NCBI GenBank assembly: GCA_028700615.1
Contig: JAQVSH010000146.1
Span: 1 to 5,404 of the forward strand
DNA: 5,404 nt
Origin: Bacteroidales bacterium
Lineage (GTDB): Bacteria > Bacteroidota > Bacteroidia > Bacteroidales > UBA4181
Reading direction: 5' to 3'
The position numbers were made by a program, and so were the translations under genes. The notes beneath the pieces were generated by a model. It did not search any database, was not told where the DNA came from, and saw only the letters and a list, made by a program, of their open reading frames with translations. Below, piece by piece: positions 1 to 5,297 of this stretch (the first letter of the stretch is position 1; every line of letters begins with the position of its first letter).

Positions 1-12
1 AAGAATTAAACG

Positions 13-708
13 TTACTCATCGACCGATTTGGTATCAATCTTAACCCCCGGGCTCATGGTAGAAGAGAGATAAATACTCTTAACATAAGTTCCTTTTGCC
101 GCAGCCGGTTTTAATTTGATAATCGTGTTCAAAAATTCTTTCGCATTATCCGCCAATTGGTCAGGACTAAACGAAACTTTTCCGATCGAGGTATGAACAA
201 TTCCGAATTTGTCCACTTTAAAATCAATCTTACCCTGCTTTACTTCCTTAACCGCCTTTCCGACTTCCATGGTAACTGTACCACTTTTGGGGTTAGGCAT
301 CAATCCCCTGGGGCCTAAAACACGGCCAAGGGCACCAATTTTCGGCATAATGGAAGGCATGGTAATAATAACATCAACGTCGGTCCAACCTCCTTTGATC
401 TTTTCAATGAATTCATCCAGTCCGACATAATCAGCCCCCGACTGTCTGGCTTCTTCTTCTTTATCAGGAGAACAAAGCACTAACACCCGGACCTGTTTTC
501 CCGTACCATGAGGCAGAGAGACCACACCGCGAACCATCTGATTCGCCTTACGGGGATCCACACCCAGGCGAACATCAATATCCACCGAAGCGTCAAATTT
601 AACCGTGCTAATCTCCTTCAACAAGGCGGCTGCTTCCGATAGTTTGTACGCTTTCGAAAGATCGATCTTTTCTAACGCTAACTTCCTGTTTTTTGTAAGT
701 TTTGTCAT
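13..708 (-). CDS. rplA: 50S ribosomal protein L1 (uL1)
   Basis: Protein of 231 residues, the normal length for bacterial L1. It binds 23S rRNA helices 76-78 and forms the mobile L1 stalk that helps release deacylated tRNA from the E site. In many bacteria L1 also represses translation of its own rplK-rplA mRNA. The family signature LGPRGLMPNPKSGTV is at residues 131-145, in the region between the two L1 domains. The basic N-terminus (MTKLTKNRK) and the C-terminal segment returning to domain I are both present. I chose the ATG at 708 because it gives the usual L1 N-terminus; an in-frame ATG at 750 would add 14 unconserved residues lying inside the end of rplK. The start is 16 bp after the rplK stop, so the two are surely co-transcribed. 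Only a short AAGG lies just upstream, very close to the ATG, so the SD is weak. The identification is secure. Confidence 0.97.
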   Translation of the reverse strand: MTKLTKNRKLALEKIDLSKAYKLSEAAALLKEISTVKFDASVDIDVRLGVDPRKANQMVRGVVSLPHGTGKQVRVLVLCSPDKEEEARQSGADYVGLDEFIEKIKGGWTDVDVIITMPSIMPKIGALGRVLGPRGLMPNPKSGTVTMEVGKAVKEVKQGKIDFKVDKFGIVHTSIGKVSFSPDQLADNAKEFLNTIIKLKPAAAKGTYVKSIYLSSTMSPGVKIDTKSVDE

Positions 709-724
709 AGCCTTCAATACTTTT

Positions 725-1168
725 TTATTTGTTGAAAGGAGGAGTTCCACTAACGGTTATCCCCATACTTCTGGCTGTACCGGCTACCATGCTCATCGCA
801 GATTCCAAAGTAAATGCATTCAAATCCTGCATTTTATCTTTAGCTATCGCTTCAACAACATCCCAGGTCACTGATCCGACTTTTTTACGATTCGGTTCGG
901 CAGAACCCGACTTTAATTTTGCTGCTTCCAGCAACTGTACCGCCACGGGAGGAGTTTTGGTGATAAAGTCAAAAGACTTATCCCCATAAACTGTGATAAT
1001 CACAGGGATAACCTTTCCGGCCTTATCCTGAGTACGAGCATTAAACTGCTTACAAAATTCCATAATGTTCACTCCCTTAGAACCTAATGCAGGTCCTACT
1101 GGAGGAGATGGATTTGCGGCACCGCCTTTGATTTGCAATTTAATCAATGCTGCAACTTCTTTTGCCAT
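725..1168 (-). CDS. rplK: 50S ribosomal protein L11 (uL11)
   Basis: Protein of 147 residues, full length for L11. It binds the GTPase-associated region of 23S rRNA (helices 43-44) at the base of the L7/L12 stalk, takes part in factor-dependent GTP hydrolysis and stringent signalling, and forms part of the thiostrepton site. The N-terminal domain has the lysine-rich start MAKEVAALIKLQIK and the proline-rich stretch with prolines at 20, 22, 23 and 26, followed by GPALGSKGVNIMEF. The C-terminal rRNA-binding domain includes MQDLNAFTLESAM (about 113-125) and the ending GTARSMGITV (about 130-139). The start is set at the ATG at 1168, which follows an AAGGA with 8-base spacing and gives the conserved N-terminus. 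An ATG at 1249 would add 27 residues of leader sequence. A 97-bp leader separates it from nusG, longer than the other joints in this cluster, and it contains a hairpin. Confidence 0.97.
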   Translation of the reverse strand: MAKEVAALIKLQIKGGAANPSPPVGPALGSKGVNIMEFCKQFNARTQDKAGKVIPVIITVYGDKSFDFITKTPPVAVQLLEAAKLKSGSAEPNRKKVGSVTWDVVEAIAKDKMQDLNAFTLESAMSMVAGTARSMGITVSGTPPFNK

Positions 1169-1176
1169 AATAATTT

Positions 1177-1181
1177 TCCTT
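1177..1181 (-). promoter_or_regulatory. rplK ribosome binding site
   Basis: Read on the minus strand this is AAGGA, eight bases upstream of the rplK ATG. It decides the start at 1168 over the upstream in-frame ATG at 1249. It is of moderate strength for a phylum in which SD sequences are often absent. Confidence 0.6.
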
Positions 1182-1192
1182 AAGTTTGATTT

Positions 1193-1221
1193 GGCAGTCT
1201 TCAAGGGAAGCGTCAACTGCC
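1193..1221 (-). promoter_or_regulatory. Hairpin in the rplK leader, possible L1 autoregulatory site
   Basis: Seen in the sequence: the minus-strand RNA has a 6-bp stem GGCAGU/ACUGCC. Inside it is a 4-bp stem CUUC/GAAG closed by a CCUU loop. The two stems are separated by a one-sided bulge, UGACG, on the 5' side only. The hairpin ends 24 nt before the rplK start codon and is not followed by a U tract, so it is not a terminator. Known: L1 represses rplK-rplA in several bacteria by binding a leader element made of two helices around an asymmetric internal loop that mimics its 23S site. Inferred: this hairpin could serve that role. The bulge bases do not clearly match the 23S L1 motif as I remember it, so the function is tentative and the structure itself is better supported. 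Confidence 0.4.
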
Positions 1222-1265
1222 TTATATAGAATACGTGCGTAACATGCAATCAATAACAGGGGAAA

Positions 1266-1829
1266 TTATTCCTTTTCCACCTGCATAAAACTCAATTCAA
1301 GAGGCGTTTTTCTGTCAAAAATTTTCACAATAACTTTCAACTTCTTACGATCCTCGCGAACTTCTTCAACCACTCCGGTAAAGCTGTTAAACGGCCCGTC
1401 AATAATTTTTACCGATTCTCCCACTGTGTAAGATACGTTAATTTCTTCTTCATGGGTTGCCAATTCGTCAACTTTTCCAAGAATCCTGTTAATTTCAGAC
1501 TGTCTCAATGGAATGGGTTGTTTATCCTTATCCATTTTCTTATTTTCCTCTCCCAGAAATCCGGCTACATTGGGAATATTTTTCAATACATGGGGAACTT
1601 CTCCGACCAGATTGGCTTCAACCAGCACATATCCGGGGTAATAAATCCGTTCCTTACTGATTTTTTTCCCGTTGCGGATCTGATAAACTTTCTCGGTAGG
1701 AATTAATACCTGAGAAACATACTCTCCCAAGCCAAGGGCAGAAATCTCATTTTCAAGGTATTCCTTTACTTTTTTTTCCTTTCCCCCGACTGTGCGCAGT
1801 ACGTACCACTTTTTACCAGTATCGCTCAT
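1266..1829 (-). CDS. nusG: Transcription termination/antitermination factor NusG
   Basis: Protein of 187 residues, normal for bacterial NusG. It binds the RNA polymerase clamp to promote processive elongation, and its C-terminal domain contacts either Rho or ribosomal protein uS10, linking transcription to termination or to translation. The NGN domain starts with KKWYVLRTVGGKE (residues 6-18) and includes the conserved YYPGYVLVEANL (63-74) and IPNVAGFLG (85-93). A charged linker of roughly residues 95-130 leads to the KOW domain, with VGESVKIIDGPFNSFTGVV (136-154) and the last strand LELSFMQVEK near the end. It starts 16 bp after secE, the classic secE-nusG pair, with no clear SD. Identification is secure. 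It is the housekeeping paralogue: the ribosomal-cluster setting argues against a specialised UpxY/RfaH-type regulator. Confidence 0.97.
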   Translation of the reverse strand: MSDTGKKWYVLRTVGGKEKKVKEYLENEISALGLGEYVSQVLIPTEKVYQIRNGKKISKERIYYPGYVLVEANLVGEVPHVLKNIPNVAGFLGEENKKMDKDKQPIPLRQSEINRILGKVDELATHEEEINVSYTVGESVKIIDGPFNSFTGVVEEVREDRKKLKVIVKIFDRKTPLELSFMQVEKE

Positions 1830-1845
1830 ATTTCAAGAGAGAGAT

Positions 1846-2040
1846 TTAATAATAAAACAGATTGTAGATAAATTTCAAAATACCTTCCAGGGAAATATCC
1901 ATTAAAAAAATCACCAAAGCGATGATCAGGGATGCTACCAAGACCACCAGCGAACTGGATTGCAATTCTTTCCATGTCGGCCAGGACACTTTGTGTACCA
2001 ACTCGGTATAGGACTCTTCGAAATAATTTATGATTCTCAT
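1846..2040 (-). CDS. secE: Preprotein translocase subunit SecE
   Basis: A 64-residue inner-membrane protein, the short single-span form of SecE found in most bacteria outside the enterics. SecE clamps the two halves of SecY in the SecYEG channel and is essential. The amphipathic N-terminal helix (about 1-25) carries the family's hallmark KVSWPTWKEL at residues 17-26. It is followed by one transmembrane segment at about 31-47 (LVVLVASLIIALVIFLM) and a short, hydrophobic, aromatic-rich tail. The ATG at 2040 is only 14 nt after the 3' end of tRNA-Trp and no SD is visible, so tRNA processing would leave an mRNA with a very short leader. nusG follows after 16 bp. Identification rests on the motif, size and position before nusG. 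Confidence 0.95.
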   Translation of the reverse strand: MRIINYFEESYTELVHKVSWPTWKELQSSSLVVLVASLIIALVIFLMDISLEGILKFIYNLFYY

Positions 2041-2054
2041 AGTCGTAGATTAAG

Positions 2055-2125
2055 CACGAGTGGAGAGATTCGAACTCCCATCAACGGTTTTGGAGACCGC
2101 TATTCTACCCTTGAACTACACTCGT
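2055..2125 (-). tRNA. trnW: tRNA-Trp (anticodon CCA)
   Basis: Folds into a full cloverleaf of 71 nt. The 7-bp acceptor is ACGAGTG/CACTCGT, the D arm is GTTC/GAAT, and the anticodon stem GCGGT/ACCGT holds the loop CTCCAAA with anticodon CCA (2091-2093). The T stem GGGAG/CTCTC encloses the standard loop TTCGAAT. The discriminator base is G, as expected for tryptophan tRNA. The 3' CCA is not encoded; the next bases are CTT. It sits between tuf and secE, a typical position for trnW in Bacteroidota, and is probably cut out of a transcript shared with secE-nusG. Confidence 0.97.
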
Positions 2126-2129
2126 AATG

Positions 2130-2166
2130 AAAAAAATAGAGTCAGGAGCTAACTAGACTCTATTTT
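2130..2166 (-). terminator. Intrinsic-terminator-like hairpin after tuf
   Basis: On the minus strand an 11-bp inverted repeat, AAAATAGAGTC and GACTCTATTTT, encloses a 12-nt loop, and the 3' arm runs into seven consecutive Ts (2136-2130). It lies 24 bp after the tuf stop codon and has the form of a Rho-independent terminator. The stem has only three G-C pairs and the U tract is partly inside it, so it is probably leaky. The U tract ends four bases before the first base of tRNA-Trp, leaving no room for a promoter in between. It may therefore act as a partial terminator or a processing stem that lowers expression of trnW-secE-nusG relative to tuf. Confidence 0.7.
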
Positions 2167-2190
2167 ATTATAAATCAGTTAATTACCTAA

Positions 2191-3378
2191 TTATTCAACG
2201 ATGTCAATCACCTGACCGGCACCTACTGTACGTCCACCTTCGCGGATTGCAAAACGCAAACCTTTGTTGATAGCCACAGGATAGATCAACCTTACAGTGA
2301 TCGTAACGTTATCACCAGGCATAACCATTTCGCGACCTTCAGGAAGTTCAATTTCTCCGGTTACGTCAAGAGTTCTGATGTAGAACTGAGGACGATATTT
2401 CTGATGGAAAGGAGTGTGGCGACCGCCTTCTTCTTTTTTCAAAACATATACTTCAGCTTTGAAAGTAGTATGGGGAGTAATGGAACCCGGTTTGGCCAAT
2501 ACCTGACCTCTCTTGATTTCATTCTTATCAATACCACGAAGCAATAAACCTACATTGTCACCAGCTTCACCGGAATCCAGCAATTTACGGAACATTTCAA
2601 CACCCGTAACCACCGTTTTCTTCTTTTCAGCACCCAGACCAACGAGTTCAACTTCTTCACCCACTTTAACGACACCGGTTTCGATACGTCCCGTAGCAAC
2701 AGTTCCACGACCAGTGATAGAGAAAACGTCTTCAACAGGCATCAGGAAAGGTTTTTCATTTTCACGGGGAGGAAGGGGAATATAAGTATCCACAGCATCC
2801 ATCAACTCCATAACTTTGTCTTCCCATTCAGCAACACCATTGAGAGCGCCCAAAGCAGAACCGCGGATTACAGGAACATTCTCTCCGTCATATTCATAGA
2901 AAGAAAGCAAATCACGCATTTCCATCTCAACGAGCTCAAGCATTTCTTCATCTTCGACCAAATCCACCTTGTTCATGAAAACCACAATACGGGGAACGTT
3001 TACCTGACGAGCCAGCAAAATATGCTCGCGGGTTTGGGGCATGGGTCCGTCCGTAGCAGCCACTACGATAATAGCGCCGTCCATCTGGGCAGCACCGGTA
3101 ACCATGTTCTTAATATAGTCGGCGTGACCCGGGCAGTCTACGTGAGCGTAGTGACGGTTAGCCGTCTGATACTCAACGTGAGAAGTGTTAATCGTGATTC
3201 CTCTTTCCTTTTCTTCAGGAGCATTGTCGATCGAATCAAAAGAACGAACTTCGGAAAGACCTTTCTTTGCAAGAATCATTGTAATTGCAGCAGTCAACGT
3301 GGTTTTTCCGTGGTCTACGTGACCGATGGTCCCAATATTGACGTGCGGTTTTGACCTGTCAAATTTTTCTTTTGCCAT
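2191..3378 (-). CDS. tuf: Elongation factor Tu
   Basis: Protein of 395 residues, the full three-domain length. EF-Tu-GTP delivers aminoacyl-tRNA to the ribosomal A site and hydrolyses GTP on correct codon pairing. All G-domain motifs are intact: G1 GHVDHGKT (19-26), G2 RGITI (59-63), G3 DCPGH (81-85, whose histidine 85 is the catalytic one), G4 NKVD (136-139) and G5 SAL (174-176). Domain 2 begins near residue 210 with PVEDVFSITGRGTVATGRIE, and domain 3 ends with RFAIREGGRTVGAGQV, the region contacted by kirromycin-type drugs, with no obvious resistance change. No SD is seen before the ATG; the upstream bases are AT-rich. The gene lies 74 bp after the last of four tRNA genes and is probably read together with them, possibly with an extra promoter of its own. 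Confidence 0.99.
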   Translation of the reverse strand: MAKEKFDRSKPHVNIGTIGHVDHGKTTLTAAITMILAKKGLSEVRSFDSIDNAPEEKERGITINTSHVEYQTANRHYAHVDCPGHADYIKNMVTGAAQMDGAIIVVAATDGPMPQTREHILLARQVNVPRIVVFMNKVDLVEDEEMLELVEMEMRDLLSFYEYDGENVPVIRGSALGALNGVAEWEDKVMELMDAVDTYIPLPPRENEKPFLMPVEDVFSITGRGTVATGRIETGVVKVGEEVELVGLGAEKKKTVVTGVEMFRKLLDSGEAGDNVGLLLRGIDKNEIKRGQVLAKPGSITPHTTFKAEVYVLKKEEGGRHTPFHQKYRPQFYIRTLDVTGEIELPEGREMVMPGDNVTITVRLIYPVAINKGLRFAIREGGRTVGAGQVIDIVE

Positions 3379-3414
3379 AACTCGAAATTTAAATAAGAGA
3401 TGATTGATGTGTTT

Positions 3415-3446
3415 ATTTTATACTTGGTTTTTTATCACTGCACAAA
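3415..3446 (-). promoter_or_regulatory. Possible internal promoter for tuf
   Basis: In the 74-bp gap between tRNA-Thr(GGT) and tuf, the minus strand has TTTG (3446-3443), 20 bases, then TATAAAAT (3422-3415). The -33 element and spacing fit Bacteroidota promoters. The -7 element resembles a general TATAAT box rather than TAnnTTTG, so this is a weak call. If used, it would give tuf a leader of about 30 nt and tRNA-independent expression. Confidence 0.3.
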
Positions 3447-3452
3447 AAAATG

Positions 3453-3524
<72 letters not shown>

Positions 3525-3552
3525 TTGTAGAGAGATATAATTCAAAAAATTG

Positions 3553-3625
3553 AGCGGGAGACGAGACTCGAACCCGCGACCCTAACCTTGGAAGGGTTAT
3601 GCTCTACCAACTGAGCTACTCCCGC
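3553..3625 (-). tRNA. trnG: tRNA-Gly (anticodon TCC)
   Basis: A 73-nt cloverleaf with a perfect 7-bp acceptor GCGGGAG/CTCCCGC. The D arm is GCTC/GAGC, and the anticodon stem TAACC/GGTTA holds CTTCCAA, giving anticodon TCC, which reads GGA and GGG. The T stem GCGGG/CTCGT contains wobble pairs and encloses TTCGAGT. The discriminator is T, usual for bacterial glycine tRNAs. CCA is not encoded, and a T6 run follows within a few bases. It lies 28 bp from tRNA-Thr(GGT) and corresponds to glyT of the E. coli cluster. Confidence 0.97.
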
Positions 3626-3644
3626 AATACACCCTGAAAAAACG

Positions 3645-3727
3645 TGGGGAGAGGAGGATTCGAACCTCCGAAGTCGCAAGACAACAGATTTACAGTCTGC
3701 CCCAGTTGGCCGCTTTGGTATCTCCCC
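3645..3727 (-). tRNA. trnY: tRNA-Tyr (anticodon GTA)
   Basis: An 83-nt class II tRNA with a long variable arm (about 14 nt, TGTCTTGCGACTTC), as expected for bacterial tyrosine tRNA. The acceptor is GGGGAGA/TCTCCCC, and the anticodon stem GCAGA/TCTGT holds CTGTAAA with anticodon GTA. The T arm GGAGG/CCTCC encloses TTCGAAT. The discriminator is A, and CG rather than CCA follows, then a T6 run. Only 19 bp separate it from tRNA-Gly, so both are processed from one precursor. Confidence 0.97.
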
Positions 3728-3797
3728 GGTGTATATGCATCCGCCTCAAATTCGGCGAATTATATCAATACTAATAAGCAAAGAACATTTCTATATG

Positions 3798-3871
3798 AGC
3801 CGGTGGAGGGATTCGAACCCCCGACCAGCTGATTACAAATCAGCTGCTCTGGCCAACTGAGCTACACCGGC
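3798..3871 (-). tRNA. trnT: tRNA-Thr (anticodon TGT)
   Basis: A 74-nt cloverleaf. The acceptor is GCCGGTG/CACCGGC, the D arm is GCTC/GAGC, and the anticodon stem GCTGA/TCAGC holds TTTGTAA, giving anticodon TGT, which reads ACA and probably ACG. The T stem GGGGG/CCCTC encloses the standard TTCGAAT. The discriminator is T and CCA is not encoded. It is the first gene of the tRNA-tuf unit, about 35 nt after the predicted transcription start. The 70-bp spacer to tRNA-Tyr is AT-rich and holds only a weak 4-bp CGCC/GGCG stem. Confidence 0.97.
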
Positions 3872-3885
3872 AGCCGTTATCGTCC

Positions 3886-3907
3886 CTCTTTCCGATCCGA
3901 AAAGAGT
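3886..3907 (-). other. Small hairpin in the tRNA-operon leader
   Basis: CTCTTT (3907-3902) and AAAGAG (3891-3886) on the minus strand can form a 6-bp stem, extendable by two U-G pairs, around a CGGATC loop. It lies at or just after the expected transcription start and 14 bases before tRNA-Thr(TGT). It could protect or guide processing of the tRNA precursor's 5' leader. Function is unknown, and a stem this short can occur by chance. Confidence 0.3.
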
Positions 3908-3911
3908 TTGC

Positions 3912-3941
3912 AAATGTAGAAAAAAAAATCAACTCCGCAAT
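3912..3941 (-). promoter_or_regulatory. Consensus Bacteroidota promoter for the tRNA-tuf operon
   Basis: On the minus strand: TTG (3941-3939), exactly 19 bases, then TACATTTG (3919-3912). This matches the primary-sigma consensus of Bacteroidota, TTG/N19/TAnnTTTG, at every fixed position. The spacer contains a run of nine Ts. The start of transcription should fall near 3905-3908, giving a leader of about 35 nt before tRNA-Thr(TGT). It lies between hpf and the tRNAs, separating the rpsU-xerC-hpf group from the tRNA-tuf group. Confidence 0.8.
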
Positions 3942-3957
3942 ATCCCGCAAAAATAAT

Positions 3958-4260
3958 TTATAATCCTCTTGCCTTTTCTTTGGCTTTCATTACCTGACGG
4001 GATAAAATATCCACCAGGTCATCAATCGCCTCCTCAAAAGTCCGGCTTTGTTTTCTCGCAAAAATATCCGCAGATCCGGGAATAGGAATTTTCACCTCAA
4101 CCACCTTATTCTCTTCACTTGCATCATTTTCAAGACGCAAGACCACCTCCATCACGCTCGCCGCATCCCACAACTTCTCGATTTTTGACATTTTTTTCTG
4201 AATGAAATCCTGCAATTTTTTGTCCGCGTCAAAACGCAACGACTGAATCATGATTTTCAT
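3958..4260 (-). CDS. hpf: Short ribosome hibernation promoting factor (HPF/RaiA family)
   Basis: A 100-residue protein matching the short HPF/RaiA (YfiA) class, without the C-terminal dimerisation domain of long HPF. Family members bind the 30S decoding region in slow growth, blocking mRNA and tRNA and protecting idle ribosomes. Visible features: the start MKIMIQSLRFDADKKLQDFI, which follows the Bacteroidota pattern (x)IQSxxFDA; the helix KKMSKIEKLWD (about 22-32); the strand VMEVVLRLE (36-44); VVEVKIPIPG (53-62); and the helix TFEEAIDDLVDILSRQVMKAKEK (74-96), rich in basic residues at its end. The ATG at 4260 is preferred because it fits the family N-terminus and is preceded at the right distance by a near-perfect SD. 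It starts 18 bp after xerC. No terminator was found after the stop. Whether the product yields 70S or 100S particles cannot be read from the sequence. Confidence 0.92.
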   Translation of the reverse strand: MKIMIQSLRFDADKKLQDFIQKKMSKIEKLWDAASVMEVVLRLENDASEENKVVEVKIPIPGSADIFARKQSRTFEEAIDDLVDILSRQVMKAKEKARGL

Positions 4261-4264
4261 TTTG

Positions 4265-4273
4265 CCCTCCTTT
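4265..4273 (-). promoter_or_regulatory. Strong Shine-Dalgarno of hpf
   Basis: The minus strand reads AAAGGAGGG followed by CAAA and the ATG, nearly complete complementarity to the anti-SD of 16S rRNA at a workable distance. This is far stronger than the sites of tuf, secE, nusG and rplA here. In Bacteroidota most mRNAs lack an SD, so a site like this suggests special control rather than routine initiation. Confidence 0.8.
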
Positions 4274-4278
4274 ATGAA

Positions 4279-5163
4279 TTAAGCTCTTGGATGAGCTTGT
4301 TTATAGACCGATTTTAACCGGGACATGGAATTATGAGTATATACCTGGGTTACCGAAAGACTGGCATGTCCAAGCAATTCCTTGATCGCATTCAGATCGG
4401 CACCCTGATTGAGTAAATGAGTTGCAAAAGAGTGCCTCAACACGTGAGGGCTCTGTTTTTGCAGGGTGGATACCCCTGACAAAAAACGATTCACCAAACG
4501 ATAGACCCATTTTGCATAGACCGGCTTCCCATTATCCAATAAAAAAAAGAACTTTGCCTCCATATCCGGGAACTGACTTTTCCTTAAAGATACATAAAAT
4601 TCCATTTCCTTGCAAAGATCATCCGTCAAAGGAATCATTCTTTCTTTACTTCTTTTTCCAAAAATTCTGACCTGCCTGGATTGCCAGTCAAAATCATGAT
4701 CTGACAATTGAAGTAACTCCGATAAACGGATTCCGGTTCCGTACAACATATATAAAACAGCCCTGTCTCTCACCTGCGGATAATCATCCTGATCAGGTTT
4801 TTGAGAAAGCATATCTGTCATCTCTTCCATTCTGACAAAACCCGGCAAGCGTTTACCCGTTTTCATGGAGGGCACTTCACTGGCAGGATTTTTCCGAACC
4901 GCCCCTGTTTTAAGGAGAAAACGATAAAAAGCCCTGAGCGTGGCAATTTTTCGATTTACAGATCTGGGAGAATACCCCCTCTCTACCAGAGAGACCAGCC
5001 ATTCCCGAATTTGTTTTGCAGTAACACGCTCTTCGTCAAAGATTCCGGAATCGCTTAAAAAAGCATCAAACTGCAATAAATCAGTCTGATACGAAATAAC
5101 CGTATGCACAGAAAATCGCTTTTCGTATTTTAAATAGTCCAAATACGAAATCAGTGATTTCAT
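4279..5163 (-). CDS. xerC: Tyrosine recombinase XerC-type
   Basis: A 294-residue tyrosine recombinase of the size of XerC/XerD, which resolve chromosome dimers at dif near the division septum with FtsK. The N-terminal SAM-like core-binding domain spans about residues 1-90 (LDYLKYEKRFSVHTVISYQTDL at 8-29, and SPRSVNRKIATLRAFYRFL near 65-83). The catalytic domain follows, with all active-site residues present: R146 in GTGIRLSEL, K170 in FGKRSKER, H240 and R243 in PHVLRHSFATHLL, H266 in LLGHASLS, and the nucleophile Y275 in VTQVYTH. It lies between rpsU and hpf, the usual place of the xerC-annotated copy in Bacteroidales, so it is chromosomal rather than a phage or island integrase. No SD precedes the ATG. 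The 134-bp AT-rich gap to rpsU shows no clear promoter. XerC rather than XerD is assigned from context and general similarity. Confidence 0.9.
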   Translation of the reverse strand: MKSLISYLDYLKYEKRFSVHTVISYQTDLLQFDAFLSDSGIFDEERVTAKQIREWLVSLVERGYSPRSVNRKIATLRAFYRFLLKTGAVRKNPASEVPSMKTGKRLPGFVRMEEMTDMLSQKPDQDDYPQVRDRAVLYMLYGTGIRLSELLQLSDHDFDWQSRQVRIFGKRSKERMIPLTDDLCKEMEFYVSLRKSQFPDMEAKFFFLLDNGKPVYAKWVYRLVNRFLSGVSTLQKQSPHVLRHSFATHLLNQGADLNAIKELLGHASLSVTQVYTHNSMSRLKSVYKQAHPRA

Positions 5164-5297
5164 GGGTCCGGTATTTATGATTAAAAGTAAAATGAAACAA
5201 CCCTTGAATTATATACATGCCTCGCCTTTGAATCTCAGCATAATAAAATTCATGATTATTTCATGTCCAAAAAATTAAAAGAATATCAACGGAGAGA

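Noticed and set aside
709..750. Upstream in-frame ATG that would lengthen rplA by 14 residues
   Set aside because: It would overlap rplK and add residues not found at the start of L1 proteins.
1169..1249. Upstream in-frame ATG that would lengthen rplK by 27 residues
   Set aside because: The added residues do not resemble L11, would read through the leader hairpin, and the ATG at 1168 has an AAGGA at proper spacing and the family N-terminus.
1229..1262. Possible promoter before rplK (TTG about 18 bases before TATATAAG)
   Set aside because: The -7 element lacks TTTG, and read-through from nusG is expected; too weak to list.
3022..3354. Plus-strand open frame opposite the tuf G domain, and similar plus-strand frames over other genes
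   Set aside because: They lie antisense to conserved coding regions, have low-complexity or unfamiliar translations and no separate evidence of coding.
3742..3757. CGCC/GGCG hairpin between tRNA-Thr(TGT) and tRNA-Tyr as a terminator
   Set aside because: Only 4 bp with an 8-nt loop and no T run after it.
3644..3832. Plus-strand 62-codon frame across the tRNA genes
   Set aside because: Its translation comes from antisense tRNA sequence (the GFEPP- and EGFEPP-like pieces are typical false proteins from T arms).
4279..5163. Tyrosine recombinase near a tRNA cluster as a sign of an integrative element
   Set aside because: It is a standard Xer protein between rpsU and hpf. There are no direct repeats of tRNA 3' ends, no cargo and no excisionase gene; all neighbours are core genes.
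5164..5297. Promoter for xerC (TATATAAT-like stretch) in the gap after rpsU
   Set aside because: No TTG at suitable spacing and no TAnnTTTG; AT-rich sequence gives such matches by chance.
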